Source: Tepidamorphaceae bacterium
GTDB lineage: Bacteria > Pseudomonadota > Alphaproteobacteria > Rhizobiales > Tepidamorphaceae
Direction of reading: 5' to 3'
Length of the DNA stretch: 64,000 nt
Assembly: GCA_028279445.1 (NCBI GenBank)
Contig: JANQNT010000023.1
Location: 124,001 to 188,000, forward strand
Shown here: positions 55,203-64,000 of the stretch, piece after piece
How the letters are laid out: the number at the start of each line of letters is the position of its first letter
Position numbering within the stretch: the stretch's first letter is position 1
Made by a program: the position numbers and the translations under genes
The notes under the pieces: generated by a model
Seen by the model: only the letters and a program-made list of their open reading frames with translations
The model's database searches: none
What the model was told of the DNA's origin: nothing

Positions 55203-56291
55203 TTATCCACCGAGCAGTTCTTGGGTTTCGGCCCACAGCCGGCGCACCAGGTCCTCGGCCGGCTCGTCCGAGGCCAGCCGCGCGCCCTGCCCCGCCCAGG
55301 CCTGCATGCGGTCGATATCGCCGGTTTTTGCTGCCTCGGCCCGCATGGCAGCCGTAAGGGAGCGCTGCACGGGATAGGGCGCGGGATCAGGTGTATCCGA
55401 TGCGTTGGCCGCGCGCGCGTAGGTACCGGCAATCGTGCGGCCCAGGCGCCCGGAGAACGCGCGCGTCGTCAACGTGTCCTCCGGCTCGGCGCGCCCGATG
55501 GCATCGGCCCAGGCGGCATTGAGCCCGGCTTCCGGCGTGCGCAGCAGACCCGTTCCGATCTGCACCGCCGAGGCGCCGAGCATCAGTGCGGCAGCGATCG
55601 TGCGGGCATCGGCGATGCCACCGGTGGCCACCACCGGCACCTGGTCGCCCACCGCATCGACGGCCGCCGGCACCAGCGCGAAGGTCCCGACCAGCGCCCG
55701 TGCCGCATCGTCGGGGTTGAAGGCGCCACGATGACCGCCGGCTTCCATGCCTTGCGCGATCACCACATCGGCGCCCGCCTCGACCGCCTCGCGGGCCTCG
55801 GCGACGGTGGTGACGACCGCGAACCAGGCGACGCCCTGGTCCTTCATGCGCGCCACCACATGGGGCGGGTAGAGCCCCATGATCGACGACATGATCGCCG
55901 GGCCCGCCGCCAGCATGGCATCGCACTGGGCGTCGAAATCGATCAGCGGGGCGTCGGCGGCATCCGCCGGCACGTCGGGACCCCACTCGCCGAGGAATGC
56001 GCGCACACGCGCCTCGTGGTCCGCATCCCGCGTCGGCGGATCATCGGGAATCCAGATGTTGAGCTGAAAGGCGCCGTTGGTGTCGGCGCGCACTTGCGCC
56101 GCCCAGTCACGGATCGCGTCCGGCCCCATGAGTAGCGCGCCGCAGGCCCCGAGCCCGCCTGCCTTGGCGACGGCAATGCTGAGCGAGGGCGGACAGGCGC
56201 CGGCCATCGGCGCCAGCAGGATCGGCAAGCGCAGGCCGAAACGCGTGCAGAACGCATCTGCGCGCTCAAGCGCGGTGGATGGTTCGCTCAT
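55203..56291 (-). CDS. Nitronate monooxygenase
   Basis: 362 residues of the FMN-dependent TIM-barrel 2-nitropropane dioxygenase family. LPILLAPMAG, KAGGLGACGALLM, VIAQGMEAGGHRGAFN with the flavin-contact Gly-His, and VVATGGIADARTIAAALMLGA are visible. It should oxidise alkyl nitronates such as propionate 3-nitronate. It converges with the ligase gene (9 bp) and is followed upstream by gor after 19 bp on the same strand. Confidence 0.92.
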   Translation of the reverse strand: MSEPSTALERADAFCTRFGLRLPILLAPMAGACPPSLSIAVAKAGGLGACGALLMGPDAIRDWAAQVRADTNGAFQLNIWIPDDPPTRDADHEARVRAFLGEWGPDVPADAADAPLIDFDAQCDAMLAAGPAIMSSIMGLYPPHVVARMKDQGVAWFAVVTTVAEAREAVEAGADVVIAQGMEAGGHRGAFNPDDAARALVGTFALVPAAVDAVGDQVPVVATGGIADARTIAAALMLGASAVQIGTGLLRTPEAGLNAAWADAIGRAEPEDTLTTRAFSGRLGRTIAGTYARAANASDTPDPAPYPVQRSLTAAMRAEAAKTGDIDRMQAWAGQGARLASDEPAEDLVRRLWAETQELLGG

Positions 56292-56310
56292 GATGCCCCC
56301 CGGACTCCGG

Positions 56311-57684
56311 TCAGTCCCGCGTATGGCGCGCGCTCGGCTCGCGCATGGTCACCAGTTCCTCGGCGGCAGTGGGATGCACCGCCATGGTGGCGTCGAAGTC
56401 GGACTTGGTGGCGCCCATCTTCACCGCGATACCGAGCGTCTGGATCAGCTCACCGGCATCCTCGCCGACCACATGGATGCCGACGATCCGATCGGTCGCA
56501 CCGTCGACCACCAGCTTCAGCAGCATCTTGCCGTCGGCGCCCGACAGCGTCGCTTTCATCGGCCGGAAACTCGAGGCGTAAATCACCACGTCGTCGAGCG
56601 CCTCGCGGGCCTGGGCTTCCGTCAGGCCGACGGTGCCGATCTCCGGCGAGGTGAATACCGCTGTCGCCACGTCCGCGTGGTCCGCCTGCCAGGGCCGGCC
56701 GCCATACAGGCTGTCGGCGAAGGCATGACCCTCGCGGATGGCGACGGGGGTCAGGTTGATGCGGTCGGTGACATCGCCCACCGCGTAGATGTGCGGCACG
56801 TTGGAGCGCGAGTGGGCATCGACGCGGACCTCGCCGCCATCGCCAGTCTCGACGCCGGCAGCCTCAAGGTCGAGCGTATCGGTCACCGGCTTGCGGCCGA
56901 TGGCGAACATGATCTGGTCGGCTTCGAGCACCTGGCCACCGCTGGTGTGACCGATCAGCCCGGCATCAGTCTTCTCGATCTTTGTGAACACCTCGCCGAG
57001 CACGAAGTTGACGCCGTTTGCCGCCATCTCCGCGTGAACATGCTTGCGCACGTCGTCATCGAAGCCGCGCAGCGGCAGGTCGCGGCGGTAGATCAGCGTC
57101 GTCTCAGCGCCGAGCCCGGCAAAGATCGAGGCAAACTCCATGGCGATATAGCCGCCGCCGGCGATCACGATGCGTTGGGGGAACTCCTCCAGATGGAACA
57201 CCTCGTTGGAGGTGATGACGTGTTCGCGGCCGGGCAGCGCCGGATCGACGTTCGGCGTGCCGCCGGTGGCGATCAGGATCGTCTCGGCGGTGAGGGTCTC
57301 GCCGCTCTCCAGCGTCAGCGTGTGCGGATCGGTGAAGCGGGCATAGCTGTCGTGGAGCGTGACGCCGGCGCGCTCCAGGTTGGCACGGTAGACGCCCTCA
57401 AGCCGGGCGATCTCGGCATCCTTGTTGGCAATGAGCGTGGTCCAGTCGAAGGCGCTCTCGCCCACGCCCCAGCCGAAACCGGCCGCGTCATGGAAGGCGT
57501 GCGGGAACCTGGAAGCATAGACCAGCAGCTTCTTGGGCACGCAGCCGCGGATCACGCAGGTTCCGCCGTAGCGATACCCTTCCGCGAGGCCGACGCGCGC
57601 GCCGTGCTGGGCTGCGATGCGCGCGGCGCGCACGCCGCCGGACCCGCCGCCGATGACGAAGAGGTCATAGTCGTATTGTGACAT
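56311..57684 (-). CDS. gor: Glutathione-disulfide reductase
   Basis: Reduces oxidised glutathione with NADPH. The ATG at 57684 gives 457 residues, the usual length, with AGGAAAAG upstream. FAD loop DLFVIGGGSGGVRAAR and redox motif GGTCVIRGCVPKKL are clear. NADPH binding is by IAGGGYIAMEFA. The C-terminal interface has the catalytic HPTAAEE. It is probably co-transcribed with nitronate monooxygenase. Confidence 0.96.
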   Translation of the reverse strand: MSQYDYDLFVIGGGSGGVRAARIAAQHGARVGLAEGYRYGGTCVIRGCVPKKLLVYASRFPHAFHDAAGFGWGVGESAFDWTTLIANKDAEIARLEGVYRANLERAGVTLHDSYARFTDPHTLTLESGETLTAETILIATGGTPNVDPALPGREHVITSNEVFHLEEFPQRIVIAGGGYIAMEFASIFAGLGAETTLIYRRDLPLRGFDDDVRKHVHAEMAANGVNFVLGEVFTKIEKTDAGLIGHTSGGQVLEADQIMFAIGRKPVTDTLDLEAAGVETGDGGEVRVDAHSRSNVPHIYAVGDVTDRINLTPVAIREGHAFADSLYGGRPWQADHADVATAVFTSPEIGTVGLTEAQAREALDDVVIYASSFRPMKATLSGADGKMLLKLVVDGATDRIVGIHVVGEDAGELIQTLGIAVKMGATKSDFDATMAVHPTAAEELVTMREPSARHTRD

Positions 57685-57699
57685 GGTCTTTTCCTGCTG

Positions 57700-57760
57700 G
57701 CCGCTCGGCTTGTCTCCTGTTGGACGCTCGGCTTGTCCGAAAACCGGTTCCCACTTTTCG
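57700..57760. repeat. Dispersed repeat family E, copy 2
   Basis: The element includes GCTCGGCTTGTCCGAAAACC followed by GGTTCCCACTTTTCG, matching 35068-35148 in reverse. It lies just upstream of gor. Confidence 0.7.
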
Positions 57761-57789
57761 GGCCTCGCGGCGTCTGATCGCACCGACTG

Positions 57790-57894
57790 AGCGTTGGGCA
57801 CCCCGGCACGCGACTGCGTGCCCGGCCGGTCAGGGCGCCCTCGCGGAGGCGGTGAGCGCGGACATTGTCCGGGCGAACTCGCCGTGAGCGAAAT
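57790..57894. repeat. Dispersed palindromic repeat family A, copy 3
   Basis: AGCGTTGGGCACCCCGGCAC leads to the hairpin GCACGCGACTGCGTGC and GCCCGGCCGGTCAGGGCGCC. It ends in GCCGTGAGCGAAAT. Same orientation as the right half of copy 1; it sits between rpiA and gor. Confidence 0.75.
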
Positions 57895-57937
57895 CGAGGC
57901 ACGCGACCGCATGAGCGGCAAATAGTCATTCTCGCGC

Positions 57938-58642
57938 CTAAACGCTACCCATGGTGTCGATTGTGTCGGCGCTGGCGATCAGCGCACCGGTGGCGATGCC
58001 GATGAACAGTCCGTGCTCGACGAGGCCGGGGATGGGATCGAGCGCTGCCGCGAGCGCGTCCGGATCGGAGATTGCGCCGAGATGGGCATCGAGGACCGCA
58101 TTGCCCTCGTCAGTCACGAACGCCGATCCGTCCGCGGTGATGCGCCGTTCCAGCGTACCCGCGCAGCCGGCATCGGCTATGGCGCGCTCGATATGGTGAC
58201 GCGTGGCGGATAATCCAAATTCCAGCACTTCCAGAGGCAGCGGAAACGCGCCGAGCGTGTCCACGACCTTCGACGCATCGGCGATGACAACCATGCGCGC
58301 GGAGGCGCGCGCGACGATCTTCTCGCGCAGATGCGCACCGCCACCGCCCTTGATCAGCCGCAATTCGGCATCGATCTCGTCGGCGCCGTCGATGGTCAGA
58401 TCAAGTTCCGGGGTCTCGTCGAGCGTGGTCAGGCGGATACCGCATTGGCCCGCCAGTTCGGTGGTCGCCCTCGATGTGGGAACACCGACGAAATCGAGAC
58501 CCTCGTTTGCGACGCGTTCGCCCAGGGCCCGCACCAGATGCGCCGCCGTGGAGCCGGTGCCCAGCCCGACACGCATGCCGGACTGCACCAGCATGGCAGC
58601 GCGCGCGCCGACCGCGCGCTTGAGATCATCGCCCCCGCGCAT
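57938..58642 (-). CDS. rpiA: Ribose-5-phosphate isomerase A
   Basis: Interconverts ribose 5-phosphate and ribulose 5-phosphate. 234 residues with [13 protein letters not shown] (phosphate loop), [25 protein letters not shown] (catalytic Asp, Glu and Lys) and [16 protein letters not shown]. It starts five bp after the gabD stop, so it is co-transcribed with gabD. Confidence 0.95.
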   Translation of the reverse strand: MRGGDDLKRAVGARAAMLVQSGMRVGLGTGSTAAHLVRALGERVANEGLDFVGVPTSRATTELAGQCGIRLTTLDETPELDLTIDGADEIDAELRLIKGGGGAHLREKIVARASARMVVIADASKVVDTLGAFPLPLEVLEFGLSATRHHIERAIADAGCAGTLERRITADGSAFVTDEGNAVLDAHLGAISDPDALAAALDPIPGLVEHGLFIGIATGALIASADTIDTMGSV

Positions 58643-58647
58643 GTGCG

Positions 58648-60090
58648 TCAGAGCCCGCCCATCAGGACGTACTTCATCTCCACGAACTCCTCGATGCCGT
58701 GGTGTGATCCCTCCCGGCCGATGCCGGATTCCTTGACGCCGCCGAACGGCGCTAACTCCGTGGACAGGATGCCCTCGTTGACGCCGACCATGCCGTATTC
58801 GAGCGCTTCGGCGACGCGGAAGCAGCGGCCGACATCGCGGCTGTAGAAATAGGCGGCGAGGCCGAACGGCGTATCGTTGGCCATCGCCACGACCTCGTCC
58901 TCGGTGTCGAAGGCGAACAGCGGCGCGACGGGGCCGAAGGTCTCCTCACGGCTGATCAGCATGCGGGTGGTGACGTGCTTGAGCACTGTCGGGGTGAAGA
59001 ACCGGCCGCCAAGCTCATGGGGCGCGCCGCCGGTGATGACCTCCGCCCCCTGGCCAACGGCATCCTTGATGTGGCTTTCGACCTTGGCGACGGCCTGGTC
59101 GTTGATCAGCGGTCCGGTGGTGACGCCGACCTCGGTTCCCGAACCAACCTTGAGTTTCATCACCTCGGTAGCGAACTTCTCGGCAAAGGTATCGTAGACG
59201 CCGGCCTGCACGTAGATGCGGTTGGCGCACACGCAGGTCTGCCCGGCGTTGCGGAACTTGGAGATCATGGCGCCGGTGACGGCGCGGTCGAGATCGGCAT
59301 CGTCGAAGACGATGAATGGCGCGTTACCGCCAAGTTCCAGACCGACCTTCTTCACGGTATCGGCGCACTGGCGCATCAACAGCTTGCCGACTTCGGTGGA
59401 GCCGGTGAAGCCGAGCGCACGCACAGCCGGGTGGCCGGTGAGCACGGGGCCGATCTCGGTCGCCTCACCGGTGACGATGTTGACCACGCCGGGCGGAAAG
59501 CCGGCGCGCTGCGCCAGTTCGGCCAGCGCCAGCGCCGACAACGGGGTTTCCGGTGCCGGCTTGACCACCACCGTGCAGCCGGCGGCAAGCGCTGGCGAGA
59601 TCTTGCGGGTGATCATCGCGGACGGAAAATTCCATGGCGTGATGGCAGCCGCCACGCCAACCGGCTGGCGCAGCACCAGGATGCGCCCGTCCGGCCGGTG
59701 CGAGGGTATGGTCTCGCCGTAGATGCGCTTGGCCTCCTCGGCGTAGAACTCGACGAAAGACGCGCCGTAAACCACTTCGCCGGCCGCCTCGGCCAGCGGC
59801 TTGCCCTGCTCGCGGGTCATGATCATGGCGAGATCGTCGGCGTGCTCGTTGATCAGATCGAACCAGCGCCGCAGCATCGCGCCGCGCTCCTTGGCGAGCA
59901 TGCGCGACCAGGCCGGAAAGGCGCGGTGAGCCGCCTCCACCGCCGCCGTCGCCTCGGCCGCGCCCAGGTGAGCGACCCTGGCGATCTCCTCGCCCGTCGC
60001 CGGATCGGTGACCGGGAAATCGGCCCCGCCGACCCAGTCGCCATCGATGAGCGACTGCGTCCTGAATAGACCGGTATCGTTGAGCTTCAT
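58648..60090 (-). CDS. gabD: Succinate-semialdehyde dehydrogenase
   Basis: 480 residues of the aldehyde dehydrogenase superfamily. Cofactor binding: [20 protein letters not shown]. Catalytic Glu in [19 protein letters not shown] and Cys in [14 protein letters not shown]. The second Cys two residues on is typical of GabD enzymes. It oxidises succinate semialdehyde with NAD(P) in GABA degradation; other short-chain aldehydes are possible. No GABA transaminase gene is near. Confidence 0.92.
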   Translation of the reverse strand: MKLNDTGLFRTQSLIDGDWVGGADFPVTDPATGEEIARVAHLGAAEATAAVEAAHRAFPAWSRMLAKERGAMLRRWFDLINEHADDLAMIMTREQGKPLAEAAGEVVYGASFVEFYAEEAKRIYGETIPSHRPDGRILVLRQPVGVAAAITPWNFPSAMITRKISPALAAGCTVVVKPAPETPLSALALAELAQRAGFPPGVVNIVTGEATEIGPVLTGHPAVRALGFTGSTEVGKLLMRQCADTVKKVGLELGGNAPFIVFDDADLDRAVTGAMISKFRNAGQTCVCANRIYVQAGVYDTFAEKFATEVMKLKVGSGTEVGVTTGPLINDQAVAKVESHIKDAVGQGAEVITGGAPHELGGRFFTPTVLKHVTTRMLISREETFGPVAPLFAFDTEDEVVAMANDTPFGLAAYFYSRDVGRCFRVAEALEYGMVGVNEGILSTELAPFGGVKESGIGREGSHHGIEEFVEMKYVLMGGL

Positions 60091-60216
60091 GGCGCGCCTC
60101 CCTGGTGCGGCTGGCAGCCTTCGCGCGGATTAGGGTCCGACCGATGCCGACCGGCCGCGCCGTCGGCGCTGACCTACCATGGCTGCGGGCCGCGGCGCCA
60201 GCCGGCCCGGTGCAGA

Positions 60217-62118
60217 TCAGCTCTGCCGGTCGGCATCCTTGCCGCGTTCCAGGCGCTCTTCGCGCAGCCTCCTGTAGAGCCTGAGGATGGCATCGGGGCC
60301 GGTGTCGAGTTCGATGGCGGCCTCCGGCGGAATTTCGGGCTTGGCGTCCTGGGTCTGCGCCTCTTCGTCAGGCTCTGCGGAGTCCGATGCCTTCGCAGGG
60401 TCCGGTTGCTCGGCCGGTTCCGACTCAGGCTCAGGCTCCGGCTCCTCTGTCGGCGCGGCGTCCAGTTCAGCTACTTCAGACTCTTCGCTCGGCGCTGTGT
60501 CCAACTCGGTCGCCTCAGGCTCCGCCGGTTCTGCCGGCTCATCGGTGTCTGCCGCCTCTGCCGGTTCGGACAACGCCTCCGACGGCGGCGCTTCCACGGT
60601 CTCCACCGGATCGCTCGGCTCCGGGGCGGGCTCCGACGTCTCGATGGGTTCCGGCAACTCCTCCGTCGGCGGCTCGGGCTCGCGCAGCTCGATGGTCGCG
60701 GTTTCGGCTGGCTCCGGAGCGGGCTGCGGGTGGCGCGAGCCGTTGACGCTCGTCAGGTCCTCTTCAGGACGCGGGGCGGGACTGCGCGATGGCTCCGGCG
60801 GCGGTTGATCGATCAGGTCTCGCAGCCGGTCGACGAGTTGTTCGAAACGCGCCGGCGTGGGTTCGGGCAGATCCTCCTCGTCGTCGTCGGATTCCGGTTC
60901 ATGGCTGCTGCCGCGCAGCTCGTTCGGCAAAACCGACGCCGGATCGTCGTCGGCAGGATCGTGGCCGTGTCGCGACACGGGCGCAGACACCTCGAACCGG
61001 CCCTCGGGCTGCACTTCCCAACCTTTGGCGATGGCTCCAGCCCTCGGGCCGGAAGCTCCATCGTCGTGGGATTCGCCGTCTGCCGATGTGCCGTGCGCCG
61101 GTGCGTCGGCCGTATCGCCCTGGCGGCGCTTGCGGCGCGTCAGAACCTTGGGCAACGGGTCGGTATCGTCGTCGGCGAACTCCGGCAGCCCCAGCGAACC
61201 GTTGGCGGAGGGCGCCAGCGGCTTGCGCTGTCTGGCGGATATCTCCTCGGCGGCAGGCTGGCGGGCACGCAGGCGCGGCGCCACGGGCCGGGCGGCGGTA
61301 TCCGGCTGCGTCTGTTTCCTGATTGGCCGCGCCTCTCTCGGCGGGCTGAAACCCCACAGCAGCAGCGCAAAACCCAGCAGCATCATCACGTAGCTGCCAT
61401 AGGCGATCTCGCGCACCAGATCGGGGCTGGTGACATCGAAGATGCCGGTCGAGACCGAGGCGCGCAGTTCCGTCGGCAGTTGCGACAGCACCATCAGCGT
61501 GGTCGGCACCGCGATGGCAAACGGCAACGCCGCCGGCAGCACGACCGCCAACAGGCCAACGACGACGGCAAGCACGCGGCGCGGCTTGCCGGCCAGCGTG
61601 CGGTGGAGCAGCACCAGCGAGAGGATCGGTACGATCCACAGCACATAGACGATCGGCATGATGGCACGCAGCGCAGCCGCCGCCGTGGAGGCCTCGGGAA
61701 CGTCGAGCACCATGGAGCGGATACGCCCCAATCCGAGCTCCAGCCGCTCGACAAGGCTCGGGATCGCGAAGATCGAGGCCTCGAAGTCCAGGAACCGATA
61801 GACCGGCAGCACGCAGCTCAGCATCAGCGCAAGCGCGATCAGCGACTCGGGCCGTTCCCGGAACCAGGACAGCAGCGCGCGCACGCGCGCCTTGTTGTTC
61901 TGCGACGTAATCCGGGTGCGCCAGCTCACGATCCGATAGATGTCGCCGGTGGTGTTGCCGGGGACTTTCTCGTCGGGCTCGAAATCGACGCCGTCACCCT
62001 TCTTGAGCGCACTCGCGTCGCGCCATTGCGACAGGGAGAAGCGATAGCGCCGGCCGTCCTCGGCGCGCAATACGCCGGCTCCGGAAGTCTCGTCCACCCA
62101 TAGAATTGTGCCGCGCAT
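60217..62118 (-). CDS. Membrane protein with N-terminal cold-shock-like domain and acidic tail
   Basis: 633 residues from the ATG at 62118. Residues 1-50 (MRGTILWVDETSGAGVLRAEDGRR...) read like a cold-shock/OB-type RNA-binding domain: the pattern G-T-I-x-W-x6-G-x-(V/I). About five membrane spans follow (95-285). The last 300 residues are highly acidic and proline-rich. I know no family with this full plan; DUF1294-like proteins pair a cold-shock domain with a short membrane part, but this one is much longer. Monocistronic between gabD and gph. Confidence 0.7.
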   Translation of the reverse strand: MRGTILWVDETSGAGVLRAEDGRRYRFSLSQWRDASALKKGDGVDFEPDEKVPGNTTGDIYRIVSWRTRITSQNNKARVRALLSWFRERPESLIALALMLSCVLPVYRFLDFEASIFAIPSLVERLELGLGRIRSMVLDVPEASTAAAALRAIMPIVYVLWIVPILSLVLLHRTLAGKPRRVLAVVVGLLAVVLPAALPFAIAVPTTLMVLSQLPTELRASVSTGIFDVTSPDLVREIAYGSYVMMLLGFALLLWGFSPPREARPIRKQTQPDTAARPVAPRLRARQPAAEEISARQRKPLAPSANGSLGLPEFADDDTDPLPKVLTRRKRRQGDTADAPAHGTSADGESHDDGASGPRAGAIAKGWEVQPEGRFEVSAPVSRHGHDPADDDPASVLPNELRGSSHEPESDDDEEDLPEPTPARFEQLVDRLRDLIDQPPPEPSRSPAPRPEEDLTSVNGSRHPQPAPEPAETATIELREPEPPTEELPEPIETSEPAPEPSDPVETVEAPPSEALSEPAEAADTDEPAEPAEPEATELDTAPSEESEVAELDAAPTEEPEPEPESEPAEQPDPAKASDSAEPDEEAQTQDAKPEIPPEAAIELDTGPDAILRLYRRLREERLERGKDADRQS

Positions 62119-62272
62119 CGCGCCGTTATGCCTGATTTGACTGATTCGCGGGCCGGTCCCCCAACGACGCCGGCCGGTCAAATTCACTCGCCTGCAAACT
62201 CATATATGGTGTGAGTCGCTTGTTTGAGTCCGCACGCATCGATCATAGACCAAATCCCGGAAGGATCACCAC

Positions 62273-62947
62273 GTGTCCCGCGCGCGCAACGTGCTTGTCG
62301 TGTTCGACCTCGACGGTACGCTCGTCGACACCGCGCCGGACCTGAATGGCGCGCTCAACGCCGCACTCCTTGGCGAAGGCCTGTCGGCCGTCGGCCCGGA
62401 TGTGGCGCGCGACGCAATTGGCCATGGCGCGCGGATGATGATCAAGCATGGTCTCGCCGCACAGGGGAGCGACGCTCCCGATGACCTCGTCTCGCGCATG
62501 CACGAGCGTTTTCTCGATCATTACCGCGCCAACATCGCGGCTGAAAGCACTCCTTTCCCCGGCGCTGTAGAGGCGTTGTCGCGCTTGGAAGCCCGCGGAG
62601 CGCGGCTGGCGGTGTGCACCAACAAGTACGAGGCGCTGGCGCGCGAGCTTCTCGGCGCGCTGGGTCTGGCGCAGCGTTTCGCCGCGATCGCCGGCGGCGA
62701 CACCTTCGGCGCCGCCAAGCCCGATCCACGCCACCTCACGCAGACCATCGCGGCAGCCGGTGGCGGGGCGGCGCTGATGGTTGGCGACAGCGAAGCCGAT
62801 ATCGGCGCCGCGCGCGCTGCCGGCGTGCCGTGCGTCGCCGTCTCCTTCGGCTATTCCACCGTGCCGGTCGGCGAGCTTGGGGCCGATGCGGTGATCGATC
62901 ATTTCGACGCCCTGGAAGAACAGGCCGAGCGGCTGTTGGCGCTTTAG
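62273..62947 (+). CDS. gph: Phosphoglycolate phosphatase
   Basis: 224 residues of the HAD superfamily. Motif I VVFDLDGTLVDTAPDLNGAL, motif II VCTNKYEAL, motif III GAAKPDPRHL, motif IV MVGDSEADIGAARAAGV. The start of the helical cap (NAALLGEGLSAV) matches Gph. It removes the phosphate of 2-phosphoglycolate, made by DNA repair and oxygenase reactions. The GTG start is preceded by GGAAGGA eight bases away. Its TAG stop begins a palindrome. Confidence 0.9.
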   Translation: MSRARNVLVVFDLDGTLVDTAPDLNGALNAALLGEGLSAVGPDVARDAIGHGARMMIKHGLAAQGSDAPDDLVSRMHERFLDHYRANIAAESTPFPGAVEALSRLEARGARLAVCTNKYEALARELLGALGLAQRFAAIAGGDTFGAAKPDPRHLTQTIAAAGGGAALMVGDSEADIGAARAAGVPCVAVSFGYSTVPVGELGADAVIDHFDALEEQAERLLAL

Positions 62948-62961
62948 GGTCCGGACCCTAG
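62945..62961. repeat. Stop-codon palindrome family F, copy 2
   Basis: TAGGGTCCGGACCCTAG begins with the TAG stop of gph. Bases 62945-62960 form a perfect 16-bp palindrome. Confidence 0.75.
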
Positions 62962-63067
62962 GCCGTATCCGACAGTCAGGGCTTGCTTGACAGCCGAAAG
63001 GCGGCGTCATTATTACGGCGCACCCTCGACGCGATTACGGCGCGACCCTGCCTTGCGCGAGGATGAC

Positions 63068-63143
63068 GGGCGGTTAGCTCAGTTGGTAGAGCACTGTGTT
63101 CACATCGCAGGGGTCACTGGTTCAAGTCCAGTACCGCCCACCA
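63068..63143 (+). tRNA. tRNA-Val(CAC)
   Basis: The 76-nt sequence folds into a standard cloverleaf: acceptor GGGCGGT / ACCGCCC, D-arm GCTC-AGTTGGTA-GAGC, anticodon stem CTGTG / CGCAG with loop TTCACAT (anticodon CAC, reads GUG), T-arm ACTGG-TTCAAGT-CCAGT, discriminator A and encoded CCA. Anticodon bases are 63101-63103. Confidence 0.95.
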
Positions 63144-63659
63144 TTCCTGTCCCACGTCGAGTTTGCCAGAACCTGCCAGCTCCGGCGCGGTGGTTAGAGC
63201 GGCCGATTCGCTCCACTCCGACGCCGAATTCAGGTTTCCCGCCGGCTGACCTTCGAGGTTGCCGTGGCGTGTTTGCCACAGTGTGGCGGGAAAGCACACC
63301 CACCGGCCGATAACGCAATATCGTTTCGCCGCAGCGGTTGATTTCATTAACCCCGATTGTGAAAACTCGACGTGGACGTGTTTCGACATCGCCGAGCCGG
63401 ACTGTAGTTTTCCTGGGCTGGTTGGGGCGTCGCGTTTGAGCGGTGTCGCACGGGATGCGGATGTGGCGCTGCTGGGCGGGCCGCCTCTGCGAAAAGCGGG
63501 TTCGAGCCCAATCGGGCGCAAGACCGCTGCGAGACGGCAGGTCGGGCCGGCGGGCACGAGAAGAGATGCCGCCAAGCCGGTCAAAGGGTTCCAGACCGGA
63601 CGAAACCGGATCAGGGAACTCCGCAAACAAGCAGGTTTCATAGGTTTTCGAGGCTGATA
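63144..63659. other. Gap downstream of tRNA-Val
   Basis: 516 bp with no recognised gene. It is not visibly different in composition and holds no integrase gene or direct repeat of the tRNA 3' end that I can see, so there is no sign of an inserted island. The last part must hold the promoter of the L,D-transpeptidase gene. Confidence 0.5.
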
Positions 63660-64000
63660 ATGAACCGGATTTTCCTCGCCCTAGCGGGCATGTTCGCGGC
63701 GGTGCTGATCGCCATGCCGACGCCGTCCGTGGCGAACTTCGACCCGATGACCGGGCGCAGCTACGAGAGTGGCTATGGCGGCGGCGCGTCGCCGGTGCGC
63801 CGTCAGGTCGTCAACTTCGAGACGAAGTACCGCAAGGGCACCATCATCGTGAAGACCGGCGAGAAGCGCCTCTACCTGGTGCTCGGCGAAGGCAAGGCGA
63901 TGCGTTACGGCATCGGTGTCGGCCGCCCGGGCTTCAAGTGGTACGGCCGCCATCGCATCAGCCGCAAGGCCGAGTGGCCGGGCTGGACCCCGCCCCCGGC
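63660..64000 (+). CDS. L,D-transpeptidase (ErfK/YkuD), truncated by the window edge
   Basis: The first 113 residues are visible. A Sec signal (about 1-25, cleavage near SVANFD) is followed by a Gly/Ser-rich linker and the start of the YkuD domain: KGTIIVKTGEKRLYLVLGEGKAMRYGIGVGRPGFKWYG. The catalytic HxxGTx-SHGCxR part lies beyond the edge. Such enzymes form 3-3 cross-links in peptidoglycan or attach outer-membrane proteins to it. The ATG at 63660 is preceded by a TTTCGAGGC-type site. Confidence 0.88.
   Translation, partial: MNRIFLALAGMFAAVLIAMPTPSVANFDPMTGRSYESGYGGGASPVRRQVVNFETKYRKGTIIVKTGEKRLYLVLGEGKAMRYGIGVGRPGFKWYGRHRISRKAEWPGWTPPP

Noticed and set aside
57685-57921. N-terminal extension of gor
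   Set aside because: It translates repeat families A and E. The ATG at 57684 has a ribosome site and gives the family length.
63100-63630. Minus-strand frame ending in GGTGLEPVTPAM over the tRNA region
   Set aside because: This ending is the well-known false translation of the antisense strand of a tRNA gene. The rest has no family pattern.
63068-63659. Possible integration site and island at tRNA-Val
   Set aside because: No integrase gene, no direct repeat of the tRNA 3' end and no composition change are visible in the part shown.

Overview
The window looks like a chromosomal segment of a high-GC alphaproteobacterium, most likely of the Hyphomicrobiales (Rhizobiales). This is inferred from gene content: cimA, pssA-psd, class II DAHP synthase, DUF2865, DUF3750, CreA and GFA proteins, a Paracoccus-type sox operon, and dispersed intergenic palindromes of the kind common in that order. 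There is no rRNA, CRISPR array, prophage or recognisable insertion sequence. One tRNA-Val(CAC) lies near the right end.

Layout. 1-6100: a TelA-like/DUF6384 operon on the minus strand, then DUF3750, rpe, a small cytochrome c and a fused MFS/spermidine-synthase-like membrane protein on the plus strand. 6100-17290: thiosulfate oxidation. The minus-strand soxXYZABCDEF genes are in Paracoccus order and end in an intrinsic terminator. soxV lies upstream of them, diverging from soxS-soxR (plus), which is followed by a cytochrome c. 17490-22510: padR plus an RND efflux pair. 22530-27940: pssA-psd, an Atm1-type ABC exporter and a LysM protein (minus). 28080-30660: a LOG protein, an unrecognised small gene and an ATP-grasp ligase with an AT-rich promoter. 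30700-34730: cysS, two unannotated small membrane proteins around a GFA gene, and cimA (minus). 35160-37440: a HAD phosphatase and a YeeE/YedE sulfur-transport pair. 37570-47060: creA, marR, DUF2865, gltX, phyH, DUF302, adhP and a KefB-USP operon. 47080-64000: nadE, an extradiol dioxygenase, GFA, DAHP synthase, MFS, a carboxylate-amine ligase, nitronate monooxygenase, gor, rpiA, gabD, a membrane protein with an N-terminal cold-shock-like domain, gph, tRNA-Val, and the start of an L,D-transpeptidase.

How the genes fit together. The sox genes encode the periplasmic SoxYZ carrier, the c-type cytochromes SoxXA, the thiosulfohydrolase SoxB, the sulfane dehydrogenase SoxCD, and SoxE/SoxF. SoxV and SoxS would supply reductant to the periplasm. 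The ArsR regulator SoxR has two cysteines 66 residues apart, as I recall for the persulfide sensors SqrR/BigR. A matching ATTC-N8-GAAT palindrome lies in the sox promoter region (14803-14818). A second lies in front of the YeeE/YedE pair (37189-37204), 22 kb away. I infer one persulfide-responsive regulon that couples sulfur uptake to Sox oxidation.

Intergenic spaces carry several dispersed palindromic repeat families. Two of the palindromes include the stop codon of the gene before them. Functions are inferred from protein motifs read by eye; no database search was run.
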